Of a DNA stretch of 64,000 nucleotides, positions 8,724 through 16,735 are shown piece by piece. Both the position numbers and the translations under genes were made by a program. The notes under the pieces were generated by a model. It was not told the DNA's origin and did no database searches. It saw only the letters and a program-made list of their open reading frames with translations. Position 1 is the first letter of the stretch; the number at the start of each line of letters is the position of its first letter. The DNA is from JBBDNV01 sp040877415 (GTDB lineage: Bacteria; Planctomycetota; Planctomycetia; Pirellulales; PALSA-1355): NCBI GenBank assembly GCA_040877415.1, contig JBBDNV010000090.1:1-64000 (forward strand), in the 5' to 3' direction.

Positions 8724-9359
8724 ATGAATCGCTGCAAAACGTGTCTTTTCGCATTGGCGCTGACACTTTGCGCTACCCCATCTCTAGCTGGCACGCTCGC
8801 CAGCGATGGTTCCTCTTATCTGGGAACCTGGAACGGAAGCACTCCCTACGTCGGTGTCATCGCGCCGGCTGATCTTTACGGTTATGTTGATTATGCGGTT
8901 TACGGGCCGGGAACTTTTCCAGGTGCGTTCTCAGGCTATGCTCCCAATCCGACTCATTTCGTTTACGCATACCAGATCTTCGAAGAAGGTCCCGCGCCGC
9001 TATCGCTCTACTCACACCTTTTGGTAAACGTGGCCGCCAATCCGGGCACGTTCACCGGTGGCGGCGTGAGCGGCGACTCTCCGATAAATGCTCCCGGCGT
9101 CTTGATTGCGTTCGACTCGGTCACTTGGGAGTTCGCCGGAATCACCGCTGGCGGCACCAGCGTCGGGCTTGTATTTTCGAGCCCCAATGCGCCGATCATG
9201 GGTGCCGGCGTTGCGCTGGACGACGGCGAAGTGGCACCCGTAATTCCCGTTCCGACTCCCGGCTCGTTTATTCCCGAGCCGGCAACCTGGATCCTGATGG
9301 TTGGCGGGTTGTTGGGCTTTGTTGTTGCGTCATGGCGTCGTCGCGTCGGTCGAGTTTAG
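8724..9359 (+). CDS. PEP-CTERM secreted protein
   Basis: 211 residues with a Sec signal peptide (MNRCKTCLFALALTLCATPSLAG region) and a C-terminal sorting signal: IPEPATW, a hydrophobic segment and the basic tail SWRRRVGRV. This marks it as an exosortase substrate. The body is beta-rich and acidic with no cysteine after the leader. It shares a pattern with the next gene (YVDYAVYGPGTF here, SVEYAVYAPGDF there; VYAYQIFEE here, VYAYEIFND there), so the two are tandem paralogues. No exosortase gene lies in the window. AAAGGGAAAG precedes the start ATG at 8724. Confidence 0.85.
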   Translation: MNRCKTCLFALALTLCATPSLAGTLASDGSSYLGTWNGSTPYVGVIAPADLYGYVDYAVYGPGTFPGAFSGYAPNPTHFVYAYQIFEEGPAPLSLYSHLLVNVAANPGTFTGGGVSGDSPINAPGVLIAFDSVTWEFAGITAGGTSVGLVFSSPNAPIMGAGVALDDGEVAPVIPVPTPGSFIPEPATWILMVGGLLGFVVASWRRRVGRV

Positions 9360-9492
9360 GGATGCGTTCGGATTCATCGCCAATGCGGTGACCACTCGTG
9401 TTTGCAGGTGTTGTGTCAGGCTAGTTGAAACGCCAACTTTGGACGATTGGCCGATGAAATCGGGCCGCTTATCTGGCAAATGGAACCAAGCC

Positions 9493-10191
9493 ATGCACCC
9501 GAAGATTAAGCACCTGTGTAACTCACTCGCTGTTCTGGCGCTCTTTGCCGGCGCAGCCAACGGCGGTGCGCTCCTGACCGACGGCAATGCATCGATTCAG
9601 GGGTCTAAGCTATTCTCGGGCGGCAACGTCCTCAACCAGACACTGATCGCCAGCGTCGAGTACGCCGTCTACGCCCCGGGTGATTTCGGCACGTCCGTAG
9701 CCTTGGGGCTGCCGGCCTTGGCCGATCCCAGTGGCGGCGCGGAGTACGTGTACGCCTATGAAATCTTCAACGACGTCGGCGGGCAGTTGCGCGTCGCGGC
9801 CCTGTCTATCGCATTGAATCCGGGCGTCATCACTAATATTGCCACCAACGTGTCGCACGCTCCGGGCACGCCCGAAGCTGGGCTGGCTCCCAATGCCTGG
9901 ACCTTTATCCCCATTGCTGTCGACCCGCCATCCAACGTCAAGTGGTCGTACACCGTCAGCCCGAATCTTCTCACCGTCGGGCTGCACTCCGACATCCTGC
10001 TTTTTACGAGTCCCTTTGGACCCACGTTTTTGAACGCCTCGATGACCGGCGGAAGCGCGTCCAGCGCACCGAAAGCGGGGGACCCGGCGGTCTTGTTGCC
10101 GAGCCCAATCCCCGAGCCCTCGACGCTCGTCCTTTCAGCCCTGGCGGCGGGTCTGCTGGCGGCTGGATATCTCCGCAGGCGGAAGGTCTAA
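9493..10191 (+). CDS. PEP-CTERM secreted protein, paralogue of the preceding gene
   Basis: About 232 residues: signal peptide (LCNSLAVLALFAGAANGG), a beta-rich body related to the gene at 8724 (EYAVYAPGDF, EYVYAYEIFND, LNPGVIT against ANPGTFT) and a C-terminal IPEPSTL plus hydrophobic helix plus RRRKV. The start ATG at 9493 gives a normal signal peptide; in-frame starts upstream would add a non-signal extension and are not preferred. There is no clear Shine-Dalgarno sequence. It lies about 130 bases after the first paralogue and about 105 bases before the next PEP-CTERM gene, so the three may be transcribed together. Confidence 0.82.
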   Translation: MHPKIKHLCNSLAVLALFAGAANGGALLTDGNASIQGSKLFSGGNVLNQTLIASVEYAVYAPGDFGTSVALGLPALADPSGGAEYVYAYEIFNDVGGQLRVAALSIALNPGVITNIATNVSHAPGTPEAGLAPNAWTFIPIAVDPPSNVKWSYTVSPNLLTVGLHSDILLFTSPFGPTFLNASMTGGSASSAPKAGDPAVLLPSPIPEPSTLVLSALAAGLLAAGYLRRRKV

Positions 10192-10297
10192 TAGACCCGT
10201 CAGCCGCACTGCCCGGATAGACGTATCGAGCGGGCCGGACCGCCATCATTTCGTTTGCTGGCTGCGTCACCTTGGGTGGGGTGCCATAAGTTTCGCC

Positions 10298-11863
10298 ATG
10301 CGCGTCAAACAGCCAACACTTGCTGCCCTCGTTCTTGTTGCCCTGCACGTCTTCTGTTTTCACGCGCAGGCCATCGGTCCGTCGGGCGTGCTGGTCGTGT
10401 ACAACAGCAATGTTCAGGAAAGTATCGACATCGCGAACCACTATAAGTCGGTGTACGGTCTGTCCGACCAGCAGTTGCTGGGCCTGAACCTGGGCACGGC
10501 GTCGACGATTACAGCGAACGAATATCTCTCGAATATACGCATTCCCGTCCGGTCGGCGCTGACGCCGTCAACCGATTTGATCGTCACCACCAAGGGCATG
10601 CCGCTACAGATTCACGTCGAGGCGGCGAACCCGTCATCCTATACCGACGCCTACGGCAACTCGCGAATCGTTTGGAACTGGAGGACCGAGTCGAGCCTGG
10701 AAAGCGAGCTGGCGAAGATCGACTATATCGCCAGCGAGCTGATGATGGGCGATCAAAGCTTCAACCAACCGGCTGTATTCGGCAACCATTTCACGAAGAA
10801 CCTCTACTACCAGTCGAGTTCGTCGTTTTCCGCCAGTAATTTTTCGGGAGCAAGCGCGATGCGGCTGACCGCGCGGCTCGACGGATTCACAACAAGTGAC
10901 GTCATCACGGCAATTAATAAGGCTCAAAACGCGTTTGTCGGCCCCGACAATACGCCCGGGGGCCCCTTTCATTTTCTGGTTGACGCCGATCCGGCAAATA
11001 ATGCCAACGCGCCGACGATGATCAACCTGGCCGAAAGCGTGCTGCCTGCCCGCGGCCTGCCGCTCACTTACGACAACACGGCCGGGTTTCAAGGCGCCGC
11101 GGGCGGTCCGGTTGTGGGCTACAGCAGTTTCGGCGCAAATCAAGCCGCGACGCCGGACTATGTGCCCGGCGTCGGCAGCTACATCGCCACCAGCCTCAAC
11201 ATCACGCTGGCCGACGGCGCCGTATTCAATAGCTGGGAAAGCTTCAACGCGCAGAGTTTCAACTTCGGAGGCAACCACGGCGACCAGGGTCTCGTGGCCG
11301 AGTGGCTCGCGAAAGGGGGAACCGCCGCGGTCGGCAACGTCGACGAACCGGAAGGGAGCCCGAATTTCGTCTTCAACGAAGACCTGCTATTTGCCCGGCT
11401 GCTCGACGGAATGACCTTCGCCGAAGCCGCCTGGAGCAGCGCCCGGCAGCTTTCCCACGTCAATACGATCGTCGGCGATCCGCTCATGACGTGGAAAGCG
11501 CTTTTGCCCGGCGACGCAAACATGGACGGGGTCGTGGACGTGGGCGATTTGGCCGCCATGGGCCCGAATTGGGGGCAAGACGTCGAGGCCGGCGGGTTCG
11601 GCTGGACACAGGGCGATTTGAACAGCGACGGCTTTGTCGACTTTGGCGATCTCGCTCTGGTGGGCTTGGGTTGGGGGCAGGCGTCCGAATGGTCCACGGT
11701 AACGGCCGATCTGCGAAGGCCCCGATCGCCCCTGGCGCTGGCCCTGTACTCCGCGATGCATCCGAATCCCGAGCCCTCGAGCGTCGCGCTTTTGGCCATC
11801 GGCATGACGTCGCTGGCCGCCTTCGGCTGGTGCCGACGCCGCACGCGGCGTCGGCCCCAATAG
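10298..11863 (+). CDS. TIGR03790-like secreted protein with dockerin repeats and PEP-CTERM tail
   Basis: 521 residues. After a signal peptide comes a domain matching the planctomycete/myxobacterial family that begins with 'vlVVyNsn...s..iA.hY...y.lp..q.l.l'. Here this reads VLVVYNSNVQESIDIANHYK and is followed by LIVTTKGMPLQI, GNHGDQG and GDPLMTW. Residues about 405-465 hold two dockerin type-I calcium loops (GDANMDGVVDVGDLAAMG and GDLNSDGFVDFGDLALVG). The C-terminus NPEPSS, hydrophobic helix and CRRRTRRRPQ is a PEP-CTERM-type anchor signal. The combination suggests an exported, surface-sorted protein that may bind a cohesin-like partner. Its biochemical role is unknown. Confidence 0.82.
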   Translation: MRVKQPTLAALVLVALHVFCFHAQAIGPSGVLVVYNSNVQESIDIANHYKSVYGLSDQQLLGLNLGTASTITANEYLSNIRIPVRSALTPSTDLIVTTKGMPLQIHVEAANPSSYTDAYGNSRIVWNWRTESSLESELAKIDYIASELMMGDQSFNQPAVFGNHFTKNLYYQSSSSFSASNFSGASAMRLTARLDGFTTSDVITAINKAQNAFVGPDNTPGGPFHFLVDADPANNANAPTMINLAESVLPARGLPLTYDNTAGFQGAAGGPVVGYSSFGANQAATPDYVPGVGSYIATSLNITLADGAVFNSWESFNAQSFNFGGNHGDQGLVAEWLAKGGTAAVGNVDEPEGSPNFVFNEDLLFARLLDGMTFAEAAWSSARQLSHVNTIVGDPLMTWKALLPGDANMDGVVDVGDLAAMGPNWGQDVEAGGFGWTQGDLNSDGFVDFGDLALVGLGWGQASEWSTVTADLRRPRSPLALALYSAMHPNPEPSSVALLAIGMTSLAAFGWCRRRTRRRPQ

Positions 11864-12402
11864 TCTCCCATCGGATGCCGGGCGAACCCGAACGCGCTTT
11901 CGGTCGGCGGCTCCGCTGCCGATGAGCGGACCTCGTCTCTCGCGCCCTTACAGCCCTCGTGCAAACCAGATTGGGCGTGCGTCTGCAGGTGCGTCCGCCA
12001 TTTGCCTGCCGGCGGGAGCCGTGACCACGGTGACGCGTTGTACGATCCGGCAACGGGCGAAGGGTAGGCGAAACGCTATAATATGCGAAAAGCCGCCAGA
12101 CGTGTGGCTGGCGGCTTCGCGGTGAGCCGAAGGACCCACTGCCGGTTTGTTAACAGCATGCTACGCACCAGGGGCGCTGCTGGTCAACCCTGGTCAAGCC
12201 GGATGCGATCGCGGCATGCCGCATGCCGCCGCAATTGACGCGATAACACCAGGCGGATAAACTGGTTGGCTCGTCTCTTTGAGCGGTCCAAGGCAGACGC
12301 GGCACAACTTTTGTGTCCCTTAGTCAGACCGAAGTCTCTACCCAACGCCGGACGTTTCCCTCGGGAACAAGCTGCCGGTGTGCCAAAGCGAGGAGTTTTT
12401 TT
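11864..12402. other. Gene-free interval before rpsB with a strong hairpin
   Basis: A perfect 10-bp stem AAGCCGCCAG/CTGGCGGCTT lies at 12090-12117 (loop 12100-12107). It has only a weak T run on the minus side, so it may be a terminator, or a processing hairpin of the 3' end of the upstream transcript. The palindrome GCGGCATGCCGC near 12212 and the remaining 180 bases form the rpsB leader. I could not identify a known ribosomal-protein leader motif or a confident promoter. Confidence 0.45.
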
Positions 12403-13143
12403 GTGGCGACAGTGCTGGTGAAGCAATTGATCGAAGCCGGGGTCCACTTCGGCCATCGGGCAAGCCGGTGGAACCCCAAGATGCGGCCTTACATTTACGC
12501 CCGGCAGAAACTGATACATATCATCGACGTTCGCGAAACCATTCGCGGGTTGCTGCGGGCCAAGAAGTATCTCAAGCAGGTGGCTTCCGGCGAAGGCCTG
12601 GTGCTGTTCGTCGGCACAAAGCGCCAGGCCGGCGATACGATCGAGCGCGAGGCCGAGCGCTGCAGAATGCCCTACGTCAGCGACCGCTGGCTGGGGGGCA
12701 CGTTGACGAATTTCCGCACGATTCGCAACCGGCTCACACGGTTGGAGGAGTTGGAAGCCCTGCGGTCCAGCGAGCAGTTGGACACGTACTCCAAGAAGAT
12801 GCAGTCGGCGCTGACTCGCGAATACCGCAAGATGTATCGCAACCTGAACGGCATTCGCACGATGCATCGCCTGCCGGAATGCCTGGTCGTGATCGACCCC
12901 AAGAAAGAACGCAACTCCGTGCGCGAAGCCCAAAAACTGGGCATCACCACGGTGGCTTTGATCGACACCGACAGCGACCCCGACGTGGTCGATCTGCCGA
13001 TTCCGGGCAACGACGACAGCATTCGATCGATCGAGCTCATCGTGCACCAATTGGCCGACGCGATCAACGAAGGAAAAGCAAGCACGGCGGGCGAAACGGA
13101 GCGCCAGAAGTCCGAGGTCGGCGAAGAACAGCCCGTTGGTTGA
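12403..13143 (+). CDS. rpsB: 30S ribosomal protein S2
   Basis: 246 residues starting at GTG 12403, seven bases after AGGAG. The N-terminal VKQLIEAGVHFGHRASRWNP is diagnostic, followed by YIYARQKLIHIIDV, LFVGTKRQA, RWLGGTLTNFRTI and VIDPKKERNSVREAQKLGI. The protein binds the 30S subunit head-body junction. Upstream in-frame codons would add about 30 residues unlike S2, so they are not used. It heads the conserved cluster rpsB-tsf-pyrH-frr. The Glu/Lys-rich C-terminus after about residue 225 is variable in this family. Confidence 0.97.
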   Translation: MATVLVKQLIEAGVHFGHRASRWNPKMRPYIYARQKLIHIIDVRETIRGLLRAKKYLKQVASGEGLVLFVGTKRQAGDTIEREAERCRMPYVSDRWLGGTLTNFRTIRNRLTRLEELEALRSSEQLDTYSKKMQSALTREYRKMYRNLNGIRTMHRLPECLVVIDPKKERNSVREAQKLGITTVALIDTDSDPDVVDLPIPGNDDSIRSIELIVHQLADAINEGKASTAGETERQKSEVGEEQPVG

Positions 13144-13331
13144 CGGGACTCTGCCCCGCCCTCGTTTCGGGGGCGCCGGGACGTCGAGCGATCGCACACA
13201 CGCGCATCGGGGTGTCCCGCCGAATGTAACTCCCGCCGCGGGCCAGACGGCTCCCCGGGGCCAAACCGACCCGAGGGCCAAGCCACGCGAACGGCCACAC
13301 GAGCGGAAACGATAACGAAGGACAACGTCAC

Positions 13332-14159
13332 ATGGTCGAAATTAAAGCGCCGGCCGTCAAGTCGCTGCGAGACAGGACCGGCCTGCCCATGATGAAGTGC
13401 AAGGAAGCCTTGCAGGCCACCGGCGGCGACGAGCAGGCCGCCATCGAGTGGCTGCGCAAGGACAACGTCAAGATACAGGAAAGCCGCATGGGACGCGAAA
13501 CCGCGTTCGGCCGCATGGGCCTGTACGTCGATTGGGACGGCGGCGTCGGCGCCATCGTCGAATTGCTGTGCGAGAGCGCGCCGGTGGCGGCCAACGATGA
13601 ATTCGTTGCGCTGGCCGCCGACATGGCGAAACAATTGGCCACAGGCATTGGCGCCAACACCGCCGACGAGCTGCTCGACCAGCCTGCCGCGGGAAGCCGC
13701 AAAACGCTGCGCGACCAGATGCTCGACGTGTCGAATCGCATTCGCGAGGTCTTCAAAGTCGGCCGCATCGCGCGCATCGACGGCCGCTCGGCCGGCTATG
13801 CCCATCACGCCGGCAGGACCGTGGGCGTGCTCGTCGAGGTGGAGGGGGGCAATGCCGAGGCGGCCAAAGACGTTTGCCTGCACGTCGCGTCCATGGCGCC
13901 AAAGGTGCTGGCCAAGGAAGACGTTCCCGCCAACGAGGTGGAAAAAGAACGGGAAATCCTCTCCGAGGCCGCTCGCAAGGAGGGCAAGCCCGAGAATATC
14001 ATTGCCAAGATGGTCGACGGAAGGCTGCGCAATTTCTATGCCGAACGCGCACTGTTGGAACAGCCCTTCGTCAAGGAACTGTCGATGACGGTCGGAAAGT
14101 TCGCCGCGCAGCACGGCATGAAGATCAAGCGATATATTTGCTGGGAGTTGGGAAAATAA
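13332..14159 (+). CDS. tsf: Elongation factor Ts
   Basis: 275 residues. The N-terminal UBA-like domain begins VKSLRDRTGLPMMKCKEALQ and includes the GGDEQAAIEWLRK signature. It is followed by GRMGLYVDW and a dimerisation core ending in the C-terminal PFVKELSMTVGKFAAQHGMKIKR. It recycles EF-Tu-GDP to EF-Tu-GTP. AAGGA lies about 9 bases before ATG 13332. It follows rpsB by 188 bases, as in most bacteria. The length fits the family. Confidence 0.96.
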   Translation: MVEIKAPAVKSLRDRTGLPMMKCKEALQATGGDEQAAIEWLRKDNVKIQESRMGRETAFGRMGLYVDWDGGVGAIVELLCESAPVAANDEFVALAADMAKQLATGIGANTADELLDQPAAGSRKTLRDQMLDVSNRIREVFKVGRIARIDGRSAGYAHHAGRTVGVLVEVEGGNAEAAKDVCLHVASMAPKVLAKEDVPANEVEKEREILSEAARKEGKPENIIAKMVDGRLRNFYAERALLEQPFVKELSMTVGKFAAQHGMKIKRYICWELGK

Positions 14160-14201
14160 GCGTGACGCATCGCGGCGCGCCAACGAGAGGAACACACTGA
14201 C

Positions 14202-14963
14202 ATGGCTGACCGTAAGGCGCCGGCACATGGCGGGGCGTATAGTCGCGTGGTGCTGAAACTCTCGGGCGAGTGCTTCGCGCATGCCGGCGAACGCGGAATC
14301 GCCATGGACGAGGTCGTCACGATCGGGCAGCAGATCTGCAAGGCGGCCCAAGGCGGCGTCCAGATTGCCATCGTCATCGGCGGAGGCAATATCTTGCGCG
14401 GCGCCCAGTTCACGGCCGGCACGTCCAGCATCCAGGAGGCCACGGCCCACTACATGGGCATGCTGGCCACCGTCATCAACGGACTGGCGCTGCAGGATGC
14501 CATCGAGGCGCTGGGCGTGGAGACGCGGCTGCTGACGGCCATTCGCATGGAGGGGGTGGCCGAACCCTATATTCGCCGCCGGGCCAAGCGCCATCTGGAA
14601 AAGGGCCGGATCGTGATCCTGGCCGCCGGCACCGGAAGCCCCTTCGTGACCACCGATACGGCCGCCGCCCAACGCGCCCTGGAGTTGGAAGTCGACATCC
14701 TGCTGAAAGCCACCCGCGTCGACGGCGTGTTCAGCGACGACCCGGAAAAAAACCCCCATGCCCTGTTGTACAGCGAATTGAGTTACAATGCCGTGCGGGA
14801 ACAGAATCTGCGGGTCATGGATCCCACGGCGATTGCCCAGTGCATGGAACACGACATGCCGATTCTGGTGTTCAATTTCAAGAAGGAAGGCAACATCGAG
14901 CGTGCCACGAGCGGGGCTCGCATCGGAACGCTCATCAGCAGCCGGGTCGTGGTGACCAAATAG
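14202..14963 (+). CDS. pyrH: UMP kinase
   Basis: 253 residues of the amino-acid-kinase fold. It phosphorylates UMP to UDP in pyrimidine synthesis. Visible motifs are VVLKLSGECFA at the start, IAIVIGGGNILRG (nucleotide-binding loop), ATVINGLALQDAIEALG, and AAGTGSPFVTTDTAAAQRALEL near the ATP site; VDGVFSDDPEKNP follows. The hexameric enzyme is usually feedback-controlled by UTP. GAGAGGAACA precedes ATG 14202. It is the third gene of the cluster and is followed 52 bases later by frr. Confidence 0.96.
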   Translation: MADRKAPAHGGAYSRVVLKLSGECFAHAGERGIAMDEVVTIGQQICKAAQGGVQIAIVIGGGNILRGAQFTAGTSSIQEATAHYMGMLATVINGLALQDAIEALGVETRLLTAIRMEGVAEPYIRRRAKRHLEKGRIVILAAGTGSPFVTTDTAAAQRALELEVDILLKATRVDGVFSDDPEKNPHALLYSELSYNAVREQNLRVMDPTAIAQCMEHDMPILVFNFKKEGNIERATSGARIGTLISSRVVVTK

Positions 14964-15015
14964 GGCGGCCGGGTACCTGAGGGGACGCGGGGCCCGATGC
15001 GAAAGGCAGACTCCC

Positions 15016-15576
15016 ATGAGCGCGGAAGAAATTTTGCTCGACACCGAAGAGCGAATGGAAAAGGCACTGGCCAAACTCAAGGGCGATCTGGCCGGCATTC
15101 GCACCGGCCGCGCCAACCCGGGACTGGTCGACTCGCTGCGCGTCGAAGTTTACGGCTCGCCCACGCCGATCAAGGCCATCGCCTCGGTCGGCGCGCCCGA
15201 GCCGACGCAAATCGTGATCCGGCCCTTTGATCCGAATACATTGAAAGACATCGAGAAGGCGGTGCAAGCCAGCGACCTGGGCCTGAATCCGCAGAACGAC
15301 GGGCGGTTGATTCGCATCAGCGTGCCCCCTTTGTCGACTGAAGTACGCCGCAAACTGGTGGCCCGCATCCGCGAGCTGACCGAAGAGACCAAGGTCGCCT
15401 TGCGCAACGTGCGTCGCGACGGCAACAAGGCCGCCGAAGTTGAACAAAAAGGCAAGACCTTGACTGAGGACGACCGAGACATGATCAAGGCGGAGATTCA
15501 GGAACTGACCAAGAATTTCGAAACCAAGGCGACGGATTTAGCCGCGGCCAAAGAAACGGAAGTCATGGAAGATTGA
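15016..15576 (+). CDS. frr: Ribosome recycling factor
   Basis: 186 residues, the normal RRF length. Helix I has KALAKLKGDLAGIRTGRANP, then the conserved RVEVYGSPTPIKAIASV, IRPFDPNTLKDIEKA and the C-terminal helices with VALRNVRRDGNK. It splits post-termination ribosomes with EF-G. ATG 15016 lies downstream of AAAGGC. Last gene of the rpsB-tsf-pyrH-frr cluster. Confidence 0.96.
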   Translation: MSAEEILLDTEERMEKALAKLKGDLAGIRTGRANPGLVDSLRVEVYGSPTPIKAIASVGAPEPTQIVIRPFDPNTLKDIEKAVQASDLGLNPQNDGRLIRISVPPLSTEVRRKLVARIRELTEETKVALRNVRRDGNKAAEVEQKGKTLTEDDRDMIKAEIQELTKNFETKATDLAAAKETEVMED

Positions 15577-15649
15577 ACGGCCATGATACGCGCCCGCGGG
15601 GTCAAAGCCGATTTTGTCGGCCCTGTCGGCCTGGCAAGGGTTTAATTCC

Positions 15650-16525
15650 ATGTACCACACCGCACAGCATACTGTCGCCTGGCTGGCTCTATTGGGAGTT
15701 GCTTTTTTGGGCCCGAGCGACGCGGCCTCATCTGCCGCCGAGAACGCACCCACCTCGCCGGCTCGACGTCGGGTAGCAACCACGGGCGTGCTCGTCATCG
15801 CCCATCGTGGTGACAGCAATGTCGCGCCCGAGAACACGCTGCCGGCATTCGCTTCGGCCGTCAAGGCGGGCGCCGACCTGGTGGAGCTCGATTATTTCCA
15901 CTCGTCCGACGGCGTGCCCGTGGTGTTCCACGACGACTGTCTGGATCGCACGACCAACGCCTGCCGACTGTGGGGCGGAACGGAAATCAAGCTCCATACC
16001 AAGAAGCTCGCCGAACTGCGGCGCTTGGACGCCGGAAGGTGGTTTGACGCCAAATTCGCGGGCACGCCGATTCCCACGCTGGCCGAATCGCTCGAGGTGA
16101 TCCAGGCCGGCTCAATGACCCTGATTGAGCGCAAAGACGGCGACCCGGCCACGTGCGTCGCCCTGCTGAAACAAAAGAAGCTGCTCGACCAGGTCGTTGT
16201 GCAAGCGTTCGACTGGGAATTCCTGGCCGGCTGCCGCCGGCTCGCGCCCGAGCTTGTTTTGGGAGCGCTCGGCGGCAAGGAGCTTACCGGCAAGCGTCTC
16301 GACGAGATTGCCAAGACGGGCGCCACCGTGATCGGTTGGCAAGACAAGTACGTTGACGACGCGGTCATTGCCGCCATCCATGGGCGCGGTTGGAAAGCCT
16401 GGGTCTGGACCGTGGACGACCCGCACCGGGCCCGGCAGCTCGTGCAAGCAGGCATCGACGGCATCATCACCAACTCGCCCGCGGAGATCCGCAAGGTGGT
16501 CGAATCTCACAGCCGCGGCAATTGA
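15650..16525 (+). CDS. Exported glycerophosphodiester phosphodiesterase
   Basis: About 291 residues. A signal peptide (TVAWLALLGVAFLGPSDA) precedes the GDPD TIM barrel. The signature VIAHRGDSNVAPENTLPAF contains the catalytic His-Arg and Glu; DLVELDYFHSSDGVPVVFHD supplies the metal-binding Glu/Asp and second catalytic His. LIERKDGD and the C-terminal AWVWTVDDP and GIDGIITNSP complete the fold. It should hydrolyse glycerophosphodiesters to glycerol-3-phosphate and an alcohol outside the cytoplasm. ATG 15650 is preferred because AAGGG lies nine bases upstream and the signal peptide becomes normal. Confidence 0.88.
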   Translation: MYHTAQHTVAWLALLGVAFLGPSDAASSAAENAPTSPARRRVATTGVLVIAHRGDSNVAPENTLPAFASAVKAGADLVELDYFHSSDGVPVVFHDDCLDRTTNACRLWGGTEIKLHTKKLAELRRLDAGRWFDAKFAGTPIPTLAESLEVIQAGSMTLIERKDGDPATCVALLKQKKLLDQVVVQAFDWEFLAGCRRLAPELVLGALGGKELTGKRLDEIAKTGATVIGWQDKYVDDAVIAAIHGRGWKAWVWTVDDPHRARQLVQAGIDGIITNSPAEIRKVVESHSRGN

Positions 16526-16735
16526 TCGGGCAATCACCTTATGCGCCGCCGCTTGGGCCCGATGCTGGCACCCTTGGCGTGAGAGCCGTATCTTTTACGG
16601 CCGGGCCGGTTTAGGACCCGGATTTCGCCTTGACCCCGCGCGGTCGCTGCACGTAATATTGCCCGCCCCAGCATGCCAGGAAGGCTGCTGGCGACGACGG
16701 GCCAAGATACGCTCCGAGCTAGCGGAGACTTTGCT

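Noticed and set aside
12184..15116. Very long minus-strand open frames over rpsB, tsf, pyrH and frr
   Set aside because: Opposite the strongly conserved ribosomal genes; composition typical of shadows in GC-rich DNA.
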